A stretch of DNA of 64,000 nt from positions 1 through 64,000 of the forward strand of contig NZ_JBOCEF010000020.1 in the NCBI RefSeq assembly GCF_050586345.1, in the 5' to 3' direction. The stretch comes from JBOCEF01 sp050586345. GTDB taxonomy: Bacteria > Pseudomonadota > Alphaproteobacteria > Rhodobacterales > Rhodobacteraceae. Shown piece by piece: positions 39,691 to 48,566 of this stretch. Both the position numbers and the translations under genes were made by a program. A model generated the notes under the pieces. It ran no database searches. It was not told the origin of the DNA and saw only the letters and a list, made by a program, of their open reading frames with translations. Position 1 is the first letter of the stretch. Each line of letters starts with the position of its first letter.

Positions 39691-40038
39691 ATGACCGCCA
39701 TCCGCATCCTGATCGGGGACGCCGTTCTTCCCGCGACGCTCGACGACACGCCCGCCGGGCGGGATTTCGCCGCGTTGCTGCCGCTGGACCTGGACCTGGC
39801 CGATTACCACGGGATCGAGCGGGTGGCCGACCTGCCGCGCAAGCTCGACCGCACGGGCGCCCCGGCGCGGGCGGCGGCGCATGCGGGGGACATCATGCTC
39901 TACGCCCCCTGGGGGAACCTGGCGATCTTCCTGGAGCCGTTCGGCTCGACCCCGGGGCTGGTGAAGCTCGGCGCCGTCGCGGGCGATCTCGGCGCGCTGC
40001 ACAAGACCGGCCCGGCCCGGTTCGAGATCGCGGGCTGA
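39691..40038 (+). CDS. cyclophilin-like fold protein (cytoplasmic)
   Basis: A 115-residue protein of the bacterial cyclophilin-like group (Cyclophil_like2). Signatures are RDFAALLPLDLDLADYHG, an R(K) pair after ADLPRKL, GDIMLYAPWGNLAIFLEP and the C-terminal KLGAVAG. Prolyl isomerase activity is doubtful for this group. It has no signal peptide. A predicted LysR operator lies upstream and a paralogue with a signal peptide is encoded tail-to-tail 30 bases downstream. Confidence 0.82.
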   Translation: MTAIRILIGDAVLPATLDDTPAGRDFAALLPLDLDLADYHGIERVADLPRKLDRTGAPARAAAHAGDIMLYAPWGNLAIFLEPFGSTPGLVKLGAVAGDLGALHKTGPARFEIAG

Positions 40039-40068
40039 GCGGGACGGCCCGGGCCGGCCCGGCGCCGC

Positions 40069-40551
40069 TTACTCCACCGCCTCGATGCGCACGGTCATCA
40101 CCCCGGGGCGGCTGATCGCCGCCAGCGCGCCGCCATCCATGCGGCCCAGCAGGTGCAGCCCCGAATGCGCCGGCGCCGCCCCGTAGAAGAAGGCGAGGTT
40201 CCCCCAGGGCGCGAACAGGGTCATGTCCCCGGCCGCGGGCCTGTGCCCGCCCGCGCTGCCCTCGGTGCGGATCGCGCGCGGGGGCTGGGCGATCTTCTCC
40301 TTGCCCGCGTAATCCTCCATCTCGACCGAGACCGGCAGCATCGCGGCGAAATCCTGCGCCGCGGCGGTGTCCGCCAGCGTCGCGCCATGCGCGGCCCCGT
40401 CGATCACCAGGCGCAGCCGCGCGCCCTCGGCGGCATGCGCGTCGCGCGGGCAGCTGCAGGCGATCAGCGCCGCCAGGGCGCCGATGCCGAGCAGGGCGGG
40501 ACCGAAGCGCCGGTGACGGTCGAAAGGGGGGAGGGGGTAAATGCGGGGCAT
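40069..40551 (-). CDS. cyclophilin-like fold protein, exported paralogue
   Basis: A 160-residue paralogue of the preceding protein with an N-terminal signal segment (about 18-41; Cys in IACSCP could also be a lipobox-like site). The core matches domain for domain: AQDFAAMLPVSVEMEDYAG, GDMTLFAPWGNLAFFYGA and HLLGRMDG. The gene points toward its paralogue (convergent). It shares its upstream region with the IorA-type gene, where the best LysR operator sits. Confidence 0.82.
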   Translation of the reverse strand: MPRIYPLPPFDRHRRFGPALLGIGALAALIACSCPRDAHAAEGARLRLVIDGAAHGATLADTAAAQDFAAMLPVSVEMEDYAGKEKIAQPPRAIRTEGSAGGHRPAAGDMTLFAPWGNLAFFYGAAPAHSGLHLLGRMDGGALAAISRPGVMTVRIEAVE

Positions 40552-40631
40552 GGCGAAAACTCCTGCCGTAAGGTCGCCTTAATAATCCACCCGCCACGCC
40601 CCGGTGACAATCGCCCCCACGAACATGTGTT

Positions 40632-40650
40632 TGATGAGCGCGGCTCATCA
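40632..40650. promoter_or_regulatory. predicted LysR operator, perfect TGATGAGC-GCG-GCTCATCA
   Basis: Perfect 8-bp inverted repeat with a 3-base centre, lying between the divergent exported cyclophilin-like gene (start 40551) and the iron-sulphur subunit gene (start 40778). It could control both. It has the T-N11-A form expected for LysR-type regulators. Confidence 0.8.
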
Positions 40651-40777
40651 TCCATGTGAATCCAAAGGCCATGCCGGGGCGAAATCGTTCCCTACCTCAA
40701 CGGCCATGCAGCCTGCGCGCCGCCGCCCCCTCCCTCCATCGGCGGCGCGCGCCCAGCCAAGCGACAGGAGCCAGGAC

Positions 40778-41227
40778 ATGAAGCTGACCGTGAATGGCGA
40801 GACGCGCGATCTCGACATCGAACCCGACACCCCCCTCCTCTGGGCCATCCGCGAGGAGCTGGGCCTGACCGGCACCAAGTATGGCTGCGGCATCGCGATG
40901 TGCGGCGCCTGCACGGTGATGGTCGACGGGGTCGCCACCCGGTCCTGCGTCACCCCGGTCGAGGCGGTCGAGGGGTCGTCGATCACCACCATCGAGGCGG
41001 TCGAGCAGGACCCGGTCGGCGCGAAGGTCGTCGACGCCTGGGTCAGGCACCAGGTCCCGCAATGCGGCTACTGCCAGTCCGGGCAGGTGATGGCCACCAC
41101 CGCGCTGCTGAAGGAAAACCCGGACGCGACGGCCGAGGACGCGGCCTACGCGGTCTCCAACCTCTGCCGTTGCGGGTCCTACAACGCCATCGACGCCGCG
41201 CTGGCCGAGCTGACCCAGAAGGCGTGA
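40778..41227 (+). CDS. [2Fe-2S] subunit of a molybdenum hydroxylase (IorA type)
   Basis: A 149-residue iron-sulphur subunit passing electrons from the molybdenum subunit. The plant-type cluster cysteines are C37, C42, C45 and C57 (GCGIAMCGACTV). The second, C-terminal cluster uses CGYC (96-99) and CRC (130-132). This layout is that of isoquinoline 1-oxidoreductase and aldehyde oxidase small subunits. AGGAG precedes the ATG. The large subunit follows 14 bp downstream. A predicted LysR operator lies about 130 bp upstream. Confidence 0.95.
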   Translation: MKLTVNGETRDLDIEPDTPLLWAIREELGLTGTKYGCGIAMCGACTVMVDGVATRSCVTPVEAVEGSSITTIEAVEQDPVGAKVVDAWVRHQVPQCGYCQSGQVMATTALLKENPDATAEDAAYAVSNLCRCGSYNAIDAALAELTQKA

Positions 41228-41241
41228 AGGAGCGAGACGAG

Positions 41242-43542
41242 ATGTTCGACCGACTGCCCAAACCCGCCCGCACCGCCCGCACCGACGCCGCCCCCGGCGC
41301 CCCGCGCGTCACCACCGGCGACGCCCCGGCCCTGGCCCCCGGCCTGCGCGACGAGATCGCCCGCGCCAAGGGCCCCGTGAACCTGTCGCGCCGCGGCTTC
41401 CTCGGGGCCGCCGCGGGGCTGACCCTCGCCGTCGCGCTGACGCCGAAATTCGCCCGCGCCGAGGCGGCGGAGATCACCCCGGGGACCCGCGTCCCCGCCT
41501 TCCTGACCATCCGCGAAGACGGCTCGATCCTGCTGAACTCGCCCTTCGTCGAGGGCGGGCAGGGCGTCGCCACCGGCATCGCCCAGATCGTGGCCGAGGA
41601 GCTTGACGCCGATATCGAGGCGTTCGAGGTGGTCTGCGCGCCCCCGGGCCGCGACTACCAGGTGATGGGCGGCATGCGCATCACCGGCGGCTCCAGCTCG
41701 GTGCGGTCCTCGTTCATGACCATGCGCCGCCTCGGCGCCGCCGCCCGCGCGATGCTGATCGAGGCCGCCGCGACGCGCCTCGACGTCCCCGCCGGAGAGC
41801 TGACGACCGAGCCGGGCGCCGTCCTTCACGCCGCCTCGGGCCGCCGCATCGCCTATGCCGAGCTGGCCGAGGCCGCGATGGCGCTCGACGTCCCCGCCGA
41901 GCCGCCGCTGAAGCAGGGCGATTTCCGCTATATCGGCAAGTCGGTGCCGCGCATGGACGTGCGCGACAAGTCGACCGGCAAGGCGAAATACGCCATCGAC
42001 CTCTCGGTCCCGGACATGCTGCTGGCCGCCGTCCAGCACGCGCCGCGGCTGGGGATGGAGCCGGCCTCGATCGCCAATCGCGCCGAGCTCGAGGCCATGC
42101 GCGGGGTGCATTCCGTGCATCTTCTGCCCGGCGCCGTGGCCGTGGTCGCCGACCGCTGGTGGCGCGCCCGCGCCGCCGCCGACGCCGCCGAGGTCGAGTG
42201 GACCGAGGGCGAGGGCGCCCGCTTCCCGCTGCCCGCCGATTTCTCCACCGACGGGCTGCGCGAGACGCTGCACGCCGCGACCGGCGATGGCGCGGTGTTC
42301 GAGGAGAAGGGCGACGCCGCCGCCGCCCTCGAGGGCGCGGCGCAGGTGGTCGAGGCGCGTTACGACGCGCCCTTCCTGGCCCATGGCCAGCTCGAGCCGC
42401 CCTCGGCCATCGCCCGTTTCAACGATGACGGCACGCTGGAGATCTGGCTGCCCAACCAGGCGCCCGAGATGCACCAGGCCGAGGCCGCGAAGCTCGCGGG
42501 CCTCGAGCCCGGGCAGGTGATGATCCACTCGCCCCAGCTCGGCGGGTTCTTCGGGCGGCATTTCTTCTACGAGAATTCCACCGGCCCGTTCCCGCAGGCG
42601 GTGCGGCTGGCGAAGGCCGTCGGCCGCCCGGTCAAGGTGCTGTGGTCGCGCGAGGAGGAGTTCCTGCGCGACGCGCTGCGCCCGATGGGCCATGCCCGCT
42701 TCCGCGCCGGGCTCGACGAAGACGGGATGCCGGTGGCGCTGATGGCCGAGACGGTGGGCGAGGGCCCCACGGGCCGCTGGTACGGCGCCCCTCCGGGCAA
42801 GGACCTGTCGGCCGTCGAAGGCGTCTCGGGCAAGTCCTACGCCATCCCCAACACCCGCGTCGCCCAGATTCATGAGAAGAACCCGGCGATGATCGGCTAC
42901 TGGCGCTCGGTCGGGCACTCGATGCACGACTTCTTCTACGAGGGCTTCCTCGACGAGGTCGCCGCCGCCGGGGGCAAGGACCCGCTGGAGCTGCGCCGGG
43001 CGCTGCTGGCGGACAACCCGCGCCTGTCGCGGCTGCTGGAGGAGGTGGTGACCCTCTCGGGCGGCTGGACGCCGGGACCGTATGAGGACGGGGGCGTGAC
43101 CAAGGCCCGCGGCGTCGCCATGGCCTCGCCCTTCGGGTCCGAGGTGGCGACCATCGCCGAGGTCTCGCTCGAGGCCGGGCAGATCGAGGTGCACCGGATC
43201 TGGGTCGCCATCGACTGCGGCACGGCGGTGAACCCCGAGGCGATCCGCGGCCAGGTGGCCTCGGCCGTCGCGCTGGGCCTGTCGCAGACGCTGCTGGAGG
43301 AGGTCGTCTACACCGACGGCGCCCCCGAGGCGCGCAATTTCGACATGTACTCGATCCTGCCCCGCGGCCGGATGCCGAAGGTCGAAACCGTGGTCCTGGA
43401 AAGCGACGCGCCCATGGGCGGGGTCGGCGAGCCGGGCCTGCCGGGCGTCGCCCCGGCGGTGGTCAACGCCGCCGCGGCGCTGACCGGGGTGCGGGTGCGC
43501 GCCCTGCCGACGATCAGGACGGAGTTCGCCTCGCAGGGCTGA
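41242..43542 (+). CDS. molybdopterin-binding subunit of an IorB-type oxidoreductase
   Basis: Large subunit of a xanthine oxidase-family molybdenum hydroxylase that oxidises N-heterocycles or aldehydes; substrate unknown. The 766-residue protein has a twin-arginine signal (SRRGFLGAAAG, about 50-60), so it is probably exported folded with the small subunit. Duplicated aldehyde-oxidase-type domains follow, with GGFFGRHFFYE, GYWRSVGHSMHDFFYEGFLDE and a C-terminal VGEPGLPGVAPAV region near the cofactor. GGAGCGAGACGAG before ATG 41242 is the ribosome binding site. It forms an operon with the [2Fe-2S] subunit. Confidence 0.93.
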   Translation: MFDRLPKPARTARTDAAPGAPRVTTGDAPALAPGLRDEIARAKGPVNLSRRGFLGAAAGLTLAVALTPKFARAEAAEITPGTRVPAFLTIREDGSILLNSPFVEGGQGVATGIAQIVAEELDADIEAFEVVCAPPGRDYQVMGGMRITGGSSSVRSSFMTMRRLGAAARAMLIEAAATRLDVPAGELTTEPGAVLHAASGRRIAYAELAEAAMALDVPAEPPLKQGDFRYIGKSVPRMDVRDKSTGKAKYAIDLSVPDMLLAAVQHAPRLGMEPASIANRAELEAMRGVHSVHLLPGAVAVVADRWWRARAAADAAEVEWTEGEGARFPLPADFSTDGLRETLHAATGDGAVFEEKGDAAAALEGAAQVVEARYDAPFLAHGQLEPPSAIARFNDDGTLEIWLPNQAPEMHQAEAAKLAGLEPGQVMIHSPQLGGFFGRHFFYENSTGPFPQAVRLAKAVGRPVKVLWSREEEFLRDALRPMGHARFRAGLDEDGMPVALMAETVGEGPTGRWYGAPPGKDLSAVEGVSGKSYAIPNTRVAQIHEKNPAMIGYWRSVGHSMHDFFYEGFLDEVAAAGGKDPLELRRALLADNPRLSRLLEEVVTLSGGWTPGPYEDGGVTKARGVAMASPFGSEVATIAEVSLEAGQIEVHRIWVAIDCGTAVNPEAIRGQVASAVALGLSQTLLEEVVYTDGAPEARNFDMYSILPRGRMPKVETVVLESDAPMGGVGEPGLPGVAPAVVNAAAALTGVRVRALPTIRTEFASQG

Positions 43543-43570
43543 TCCGCGCCCCCCGGGGACCGCGTAGAGG

Positions 43571-43606
43571 AAGGGGGGCGGCCGCGCGCGCGGCCGCCCC
43601 CCTTTC
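43571..43606 (+). terminator. rho-independent terminator of the oxidoreductase operon
   Basis: AAGGGGGGCGGCCGCG and CGCGGCCGCCCCCCTT pair perfectly over 16 bp with a 2-base gap and end in TTTC, about 30 bp after the large-subunit stop. Confidence 0.9.
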
Positions 43607-43696
43607 GCCGTTCGACCGGCTTTCCCCTTGCGGCGCGTATGGCCGCGTCCCCCGCGCCCGGCCCGCCTCGGCCCGGCGCCCGTTCCGGGATCCGCA

Positions 43697-45208
43697 ATGC
43701 CGTCCGTCTCCGCCGCCCGTCCAGCGGGAAGCCCCGCCGCCGCCCCCGCGCCCGACATCGCCGCGCCGGACGCCGCCGCGCCGGAGGTCGCTGCGCCTGA
43801 CGCCCCCGCGCCGAACGCCGCCGCGCCGGACGTCGCCGCGCCCGCGCCCGCCCGCGGCCTGCTGCGCCGCCTTGCGCCGCCGCCGCCGCGCGACCCGGTG
43901 GGCCGGGCCATGGCGCGGGAGGAGATCTCGGCCCTCGGCTGGATGCTGGCCGCGCGCCTCGCGGCGCTGGGCCTGCTGGGGGTCTGGGTGCTCGCGACCC
44001 TGCCGATCGAGCGCGCGGGGCTTTACGCCGCCGTCATCGCGGGCTTCGCCGCGCTCGGCTTCCCGCCCTGGCTGCTGGCCCGGCGGATGGGGCACGCGAC
44101 CCTGGCGGCGGCGCCGTTCCTGACGCTCGACGCCTGCCTGCTGGCCTATGTGCTGATCGTCCCGTCCTCCTACGCGGTCGAGGGCTGGACGCCGATCCTG
44201 AACCTGCGCCTCGGCAACGTCGTCTACATGTTCGTGTTCCTCGCGGGGATGGCGCTGAGCCAGTCGCCCCGGCTGGTGATGTGGTCGGGGATCAGCGCGG
44301 TGCTGGCCTGGACGGCCGGGTATCTCTGGGTCGCGGGGCTGCCGGGAGCGCGGGCCTACACCTCGGTCGAGGCGCTGGAGGGCGCGGCCTCGACCAGCGC
44401 GCTGATCGCCGATTTCCTGTCGCCCGACGCGGTCAGCCTGACGCGGCTGGCGAACGAGGTCATGGCGCTGTCGCTGGCCACCGTGATCCTGACGCTGACC
44501 GTGCAGCGCGGCAGCGGACGGGCGCGGCGGCGGCTGGAGGCCGAGGCCCACCGCGCCGCCCTGTCGCGCTATTTCCCGCCCGAGCTGGCCGAGGAGCTGG
44601 CCGCCGACCCCGCGGCGCTGGACCGCCCGGTGAAGGGCCCGGCGGCGGCGCTGTTCGTGGACCTGGTCGGGTTCACCGCGCTGTCCGAGCGCCTGCCGCC
44701 CGAGAACGTGCTGGCCCTGCTGGGCGAGCTGCAGGCGCGGGTGGTGCGCGCGGCCGCGTCCCATGGCGGGGCGGTGGACAAGATGGTCGGCGACGGCGCG
44801 CTGGTGCATTTCGGCCTGCCGCGCCCGCGCGGCGACGAGGCGGCGCGGGCGCTGGCCTGCGCGGGCGCGATCCTGGCCGAGATGGAGGCCTGGCGCGAGG
44901 AGCTCGCCGCCCAGGGCGGCCCGGCGGTGCGGGTCGGCATCGGGCTTCATTTCGGCGAGGCCATCGCCGGGTCCTTCGGCGATGCGCGGCGGCGGGACTA
45001 CACCGTGCTGGGCGACACCGTGAACGTGGCGAGCCGGCTGGAGCGGCTGACCCGCGCCCATGGCGCGCGCCTCGCGGTCAGCGCCGCGACGCTGGCGGAA
45101 GTGCGGCGCGCCGGGCGCGACCCGGCGGCGCTGGCGCCCCCCCTGCGCGCCGTCGGCCCGCAGCGCCTGCCGGGCCGGGCCGAGCCGGTGGAGGTGTACA
45201 TCGCCTGA
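43697..45208 (+). CDS. membrane-bound class III adenylate/guanylate cyclase
   Basis: A 503-residue protein. The N-terminal 60 residues are low complexity, a degenerate Ala-Pro-Asp-Ala-Ala repeat. About six TM helices follow (about 75-270). The C-terminal cyclase domain has the metal-binding Asp in FVDLVGFTALSERL (about 320), VDKMVGDGALVHFG with the second metal Asp and substrate Lys region, and VLGDTVNVASRLERL (about 438). These support cAMP or cGMP synthesis. The ATG at 43697 is chosen; an upstream in-frame ATG (43628) would lie inside a Pro-rich stretch. Not obviously under the LysR operators. Confidence 0.9.
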   Translation: MPSVSAARPAGSPAAAPAPDIAAPDAAAPEVAAPDAPAPNAAAPDVAAPAPARGLLRRLAPPPPRDPVGRAMAREEISALGWMLAARLAALGLLGVWVLATLPIERAGLYAAVIAGFAALGFPPWLLARRMGHATLAAAPFLTLDACLLAYVLIVPSSYAVEGWTPILNLRLGNVVYMFVFLAGMALSQSPRLVMWSGISAVLAWTAGYLWVAGLPGARAYTSVEALEGAASTSALIADFLSPDAVSLTRLANEVMALSLATVILTLTVQRGSGRARRRLEAEAHRAALSRYFPPELAEELAADPAALDRPVKGPAAALFVDLVGFTALSERLPPENVLALLGELQARVVRAAASHGGAVDKMVGDGALVHFGLPRPRGDEAARALACAGAILAEMEAWREELAAQGGPAVRVGIGLHFGEAIAGSFGDARRRDYTVLGDTVNVASRLERLTRAHGARLAVSAATLAEVRRAGRDPAALAPPLRAVGPQRLPGRAEPVEVYIA

Positions 45209-45210
45209 CG

Positions 45211-45324
45211 GTGGCCTGCTTGGGGGCCTGGCGGTGGCCTGGCGGTGGGTCTGGCGGTGGCCTGCTCGGGGGCCTGGCGGTGGCCTGGCCGTGGGCCTGG
45301 CGGTGGCCTGCTTGGGGGCCTGGC
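45211..45324. repeat. 46-bp tandem repeat, about 2.5 copies
   Basis: Units start at 45211, 45257 and 45303 (last partial) and are nearly identical; each is itself two 23-bp half-units beginning GTGGCCTG. The array lies just after the cyclase stop in the 350-base non-coding region before the cupin gene. The rest of that region holds a predicted LysR operator (45380-45398) and C-rich sequence. Confidence 0.85.
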
Positions 45325-45379
45325 CGGGCGCGCGCGGGGCAAAGGTCGGGCAGGCGCCCGGCGCGGGGCGGGCGCGGAT

Positions 45380-45398
45380 TGATGAGCGCAGCCCATGA
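45380..45398. promoter_or_regulatory. predicted LysR operator, TGATGAGC-GCA-GCCCATGA
   Basis: One mismatch in the right half-site relative to the consensus. It lies 160 bp before the exported cupin gene. Confidence 0.6.
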
Positions 45399-45557
45399 CC
45401 GGGATCGGGCGCGGCGGCATTAACCGGGGCCCGGCGGCCCCTACCTTCTTCCCCAACGGCAGCGCGCGGCCATGCCGCCCGCCCCGTCGCCGCCCAGCGC
45501 CCCCCCCCTCCTCCCCCCTCCCCGGGGCCGGGCGCACACGCATTGAAGGAGACGATC

Positions 45558-46109
45558 ATGACGACCGCCCCCAACGCCGCCCACAAAACCGCCGCAGAAT
45601 CCGCGGCCCGCGCCTCGCTGCGCGCCGCGGGCGTCCTCGCCCTCGCGCTCGCCGCCCCGGCGCTGGCGCTGCCCGGCGCCGCCGCGGCCCAGTCGATGGA
45701 GGTCCGCAAGGGCGCCGAGCGGCAGGGCATGATCGGCTCGTCCGAGGTGTTCACCGGCACGGTCTACGTGGAGATGATGTTCGGCGCCGAGGACCCGATG
45801 CGCTCGAGCGCGGGGCGCGTGGTGTTCACCCCCGGCGCCCGCTCGGCCTGGCACACCCACCCGCAGGGCCAGATGCTGATCGTCACCGACGGGACCGGCT
45901 GGGTGCAGGAGCGCGGCCAGCCGAAACAGGTGATGACCGCCGGCGACGTGGTCTGGTGCCCGCCGGGCGTCGAGCACTGGCACGGCGCCACCGACAAGTC
46001 CTCGGTCACCCATTGCGCGATCCAGCAGCAGGACGAGAACGGCCAGAACGTGGCCTGGGGCGCGCATGTGACCGACGCCGAGTACCACGAGGGTCATGCG
46101 CACGACTGA
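45558..46109 (+). CDS. exported cupin-domain protein
   Basis: A 183-residue small cupin. A signal peptide (about 20-50, ending AAAAQS) directs it to the periplasm. The cupin barrel has metal-ligand histidines in WHTHPQGQ and HWHGA. It resembles quercetin-like cupins that accompany carboxymuconolactone decarboxylases and reductases in many proteobacteria. A second cupin without a signal peptide lies at 50.2 kb, and the two share many motifs (VTFEPGAR, DVVWFPAG). ATG 45558 follows GAAGGAGACGATC. A predicted LysR operator is upstream. Confidence 0.85.
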   Translation: MTTAPNAAHKTAAESAARASLRAAGVLALALAAPALALPGAAAAQSMEVRKGAERQGMIGSSEVFTGTVYVEMMFGAEDPMRSSAGRVVFTPGARSAWHTHPQGQMLIVTDGTGWVQERGQPKQVMTAGDVVWCPPGVEHWHGATDKSSVTHCAIQQQDENGQNVAWGAHVTDAEYHEGHAHD

Positions 46110-46445
46110 CCCGGGAACGAGCGACGCGGCCGGGCGGCCCGCCGCCCGCGCGCAAGGCCCCCTCCCCGGCCCGGCGCGCGGAACCCCACGGCGGGTCGCC
46201 CCCCTTGCTCCGCCCGGATCCCCCCCAGGTCGGGCGCGGCCCGGCGCAGGCCTTCCGCCCTCCCCCGGTGGCGGGAGGCGGCGCCTGGACCTCCGCCGCA
46301 TCGCTTCAGCCCGCCGCGCGTCTTCCTCCGCGCGGCGGGCGCTTTCGCATCGGGGCCGCGCCGCCCCGATCCGCGAGCGCCCGAAGCCGCCGCCCGCCAT
46401 CCCGCCGCCCGCCGGCCGCGCCCGCCAGCCCCCGGAGGTTCCGCC
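46110..46445. terminator. spacer with a terminator-like hairpin at 46309-46346
   Basis: A GC-rich 336-base gap with no ORF that looks coding. GCCCGCCGCGCG and CGCGCGGCGGGC form a 12-bp stem (46309-46340) followed by GCTTTC, a plausible terminator for the cupin transcript. Confidence 0.6.
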
Positions 46446-47498
46446 ATGCCCCGCCCGTTCCCGCGCCGCCGCGCCGCCGCCTTCGCGCTGGGGCTCGCCG
46501 CCCTCGCGCCCGCGCTCCTGTCCGCCCTGGCCCCCGCCCCCGCCGCGGCGCAGGAGGGGGTCGAGGAACTGCTCTCCGGCCTCTCCTATCCCTGGGACGT
46601 CGCCCGGCATGGCGATGCGATCTACATCACCGAGAAGGACGGGACCCTCGGCATCCTCTCGGGCGGCGCCTTCACCCGCCGGCCGGTGCGCAGCGCGGTC
46701 CCGATCCTGTCCCATCGCGGCGGCGGGCTGATGGGCCTCGCGCTCACCCCGGATTTCGAGACCTCGGGGCGCGTCATCCTCTATCACCACGCCGGAACCC
46801 CCGACTCCCGCTTCAACCGGGTGATCGAGGCGGAGCGGCGCGGGGACGAATGGGTCGAAACGCGCGAGCTGGTCGCGCGGATCCCGGGCCACCCCCTCTA
46901 CAATGGCGGGCGGGTCGCCTTCGGGCCGGACGGGATGCTCTATGTCGCCACCGGCTGGACCGAGCGGCGGGCGGCGCCGCGGGACCTGTCGGACCTCGCC
47001 GGCAAGATCCTGCGCCTGACCCCGGACGGGGGCGTGCCCGCGGACAACCCGTTCCCCGGCTCTCCCGTCTGGTCCCTTGGCCACCGCAACCCGCAGGGGA
47101 TCGCCTGGGACGGTGCGGGGGTCATGTACGCGGCCGAGCACGGCCAGTCCGGCCATGACGAGGTCAACCGGATCGAGAAGGGCGGCGATTACGGCTGGCC
47201 CGAGATCCAGGGAGATGACGCGCGCGGCGACATGCGCGCGCCGCTGGCCCATTCGGGCGGCTCGACCTGGGCGCCCTCGGGCCTCGCCTGGGACGGCGAC
47301 CGGCTGCTGGTCGCCGGGCTGCGCGCGCAGGGGCTGCTGGAGGTGACGCCGGGGGGCGACGTGACCCGCATCCCCCTCGGGGCCCGCATCCGCGACGTGG
47401 ACGCGGCGGGGGACGGGATCCTGGTCATCACCACCCAGCGCTCGCCCCGCCGCGAGGGGCCGAGCCGCGACCGGCTGCTGCGCCTCGAGCGGCGCTGA
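46446..47498 (+). CDS. PQQ-dependent sugar dehydrogenase family protein
   Basis: Exported soluble glucose-dehydrogenase-like (Gdh/HHIP) six-bladed beta-propeller, 350 residues with a signal peptide (about 8-35, ending AAAQE). Landmarks are SYPWDVARHGDAIYITEKDG at the start of blade 1, the catalytic-His region SHRGGGLMGLALTPDF, RVAFGPDGMLYVATG, GHRNPQGIAWD and AEHGQSGHDEVNRI. Such enzymes oxidise sugars with PQQ; substrate here unknown. The neighbourhood suggests membership of the same redox gene group but no LysR box lies immediately upstream. Confidence 0.88.
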   Translation: MPRPFPRRRAAAFALGLAALAPALLSALAPAPAAAQEGVEELLSGLSYPWDVARHGDAIYITEKDGTLGILSGGAFTRRPVRSAVPILSHRGGGLMGLALTPDFETSGRVILYHHAGTPDSRFNRVIEAERRGDEWVETRELVARIPGHPLYNGGRVAFGPDGMLYVATGWTERRAAPRDLSDLAGKILRLTPDGGVPADNPFPGSPVWSLGHRNPQGIAWDGAGVMYAAEHGQSGHDEVNRIEKGGDYGWPEIQGDDARGDMRAPLAHSGGSTWAPSGLAWDGDRLLVAGLRAQGLLEVTPGGDVTRIPLGARIRDVDAAGDGILVITTQRSPRREGPSRDRLLRLERR

Positions 47499-47557
47499 GC
47501 GCGCCGCCCGGCCCCCGGTCCTCCTTCCAGGCGGCGCCATCGCACGATGTCGACATT

Positions 47558-47576
47558 TCATGAGCGCGGCGCATAT
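47558..47576. promoter_or_regulatory. predicted LysR operator before the LysR gene itself
   Basis: TCATGAGC-GCG-GCGCATAT: one inner mismatch in the right half. It ends 67 bp before ATG 47643, the position expected for autoregulation. It lies inside a possible longer frame, supporting the shorter start. Confidence 0.55.
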
Positions 47577-47642
47577 CGTGCCCCAAGCAGCGCGCGCCGA
47601 CCCGCCCCCCTCGTCCCGGCGCGCCAGACCAGGGCCGCCGCC

Positions 47643-48539
47643 ATGCTTCGCGAAAACATCACCGACCTGATCGCCCTCGCCGCCGTGGCCGAGGAGCGCA
47701 GCTTCACCCGGGCCGCCGCGCGGCTCAACGTCTCGCAATCCGCGCTCTCGCACACGATCAAGGGGCTGGAGACGCGGCTGGGGCTGCGGCTGCTGACCCG
47801 CACCACCCGCTCGGTCGCGCCGACGGCGGAGGGGGAGGACCTGCTGGCCACCCTCAACCCCTGTTTCGAGCGGATCGAGCGGCGGCTGCAGGCGCTGGTG
47901 GATTCGCGCGACACGCCGAGCGGCACGGTGCGCATCGCCGCCACGGATTACGCCATCGACATGGCGCTCTGGCCCAAGCTGGCGCCGGTGGTGCGCGAGC
48001 ATCCGCGGGTGAACGTGGAATTCGTGATGGAATACGGGTTCACCGACCTCGCCGCCGCGCGCTGCGACGCCGGGGTGCGCTATGGCGAGCAGGTGAGCGA
48101 GGGGATGATCTCGGTCCGCATCGGCCCGGACGAGCGCATGGTCTGCGTCGGCGCGCCCGCCTATTTCGACGCGCATGGCGTGCCGCAGACGCCGCAGGAC
48201 CTCGACGCGCATGAATGCATCAACCTGCGGCTCGACACCCATGGCGCGCTGTACGGGTGGGAGTTCGAGGACGAGGACGGGCACGAGTTCCGGGTCAAGG
48301 TGGGCGGGCGGCTGTGCTTCAACACCATCCTCCCGGTGCTGCGCGCGGCGGTGGAGGGGCACGGGCTGGCCTATGTCCCCGAGCGGCTGGCCGAGGCGGA
48401 GCTGGCCGACGGGCGGCTGGTGATGTGCCTCGAGAAGTTCTCGCCCTTCTTCGCGGGGCTGCATTTCTATTACCCGTCGCGGCAGCGGCCCTCCTCGGCC
48501 TTCCAGGTGGTGCTGGACGCGCTGCGCGAGCGGGGCTGA
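47643..48539 (+). CDS. LysR-type transcriptional regulator
   Basis: A 298-residue LTTR. The N-terminal winged helix-turn-helix is typical (AAVAEERSFTRAAARLNVSQ, followed by ALSHTIKGLE). The C-terminal effector-binding domain has periplasmic-binding-protein fold features (VRIAATDYAID, PDERMVCVGAP, LAYVPERLAEAEL). The ligand is not predictable. The start at 47643 is the standard start for this domain; an in-frame ATG 32 codons upstream would read through the operator. I infer that this protein binds the five T-N11-A palindromes nearby, because one sits before its own gene. Confidence 0.95.
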   Translation: MLRENITDLIALAAVAEERSFTRAAARLNVSQSALSHTIKGLETRLGLRLLTRTTRSVAPTAEGEDLLATLNPCFERIERRLQALVDSRDTPSGTVRIAATDYAIDMALWPKLAPVVREHPRVNVEFVMEYGFTDLAAARCDAGVRYGEQVSEGMISVRIGPDERMVCVGAPAYFDAHGVPQTPQDLDAHECINLRLDTHGALYGWEFEDEDGHEFRVKVGGRLCFNTILPVLRAAVEGHGLAYVPERLAEAELADGRLVMCLEKFSPFFAGLHFYYPSRQRPSSAFQVVLDALRERG

Positions 48540-48566
48540 GGCGGGGTTTGCGTCGCGCGGGCCGAT

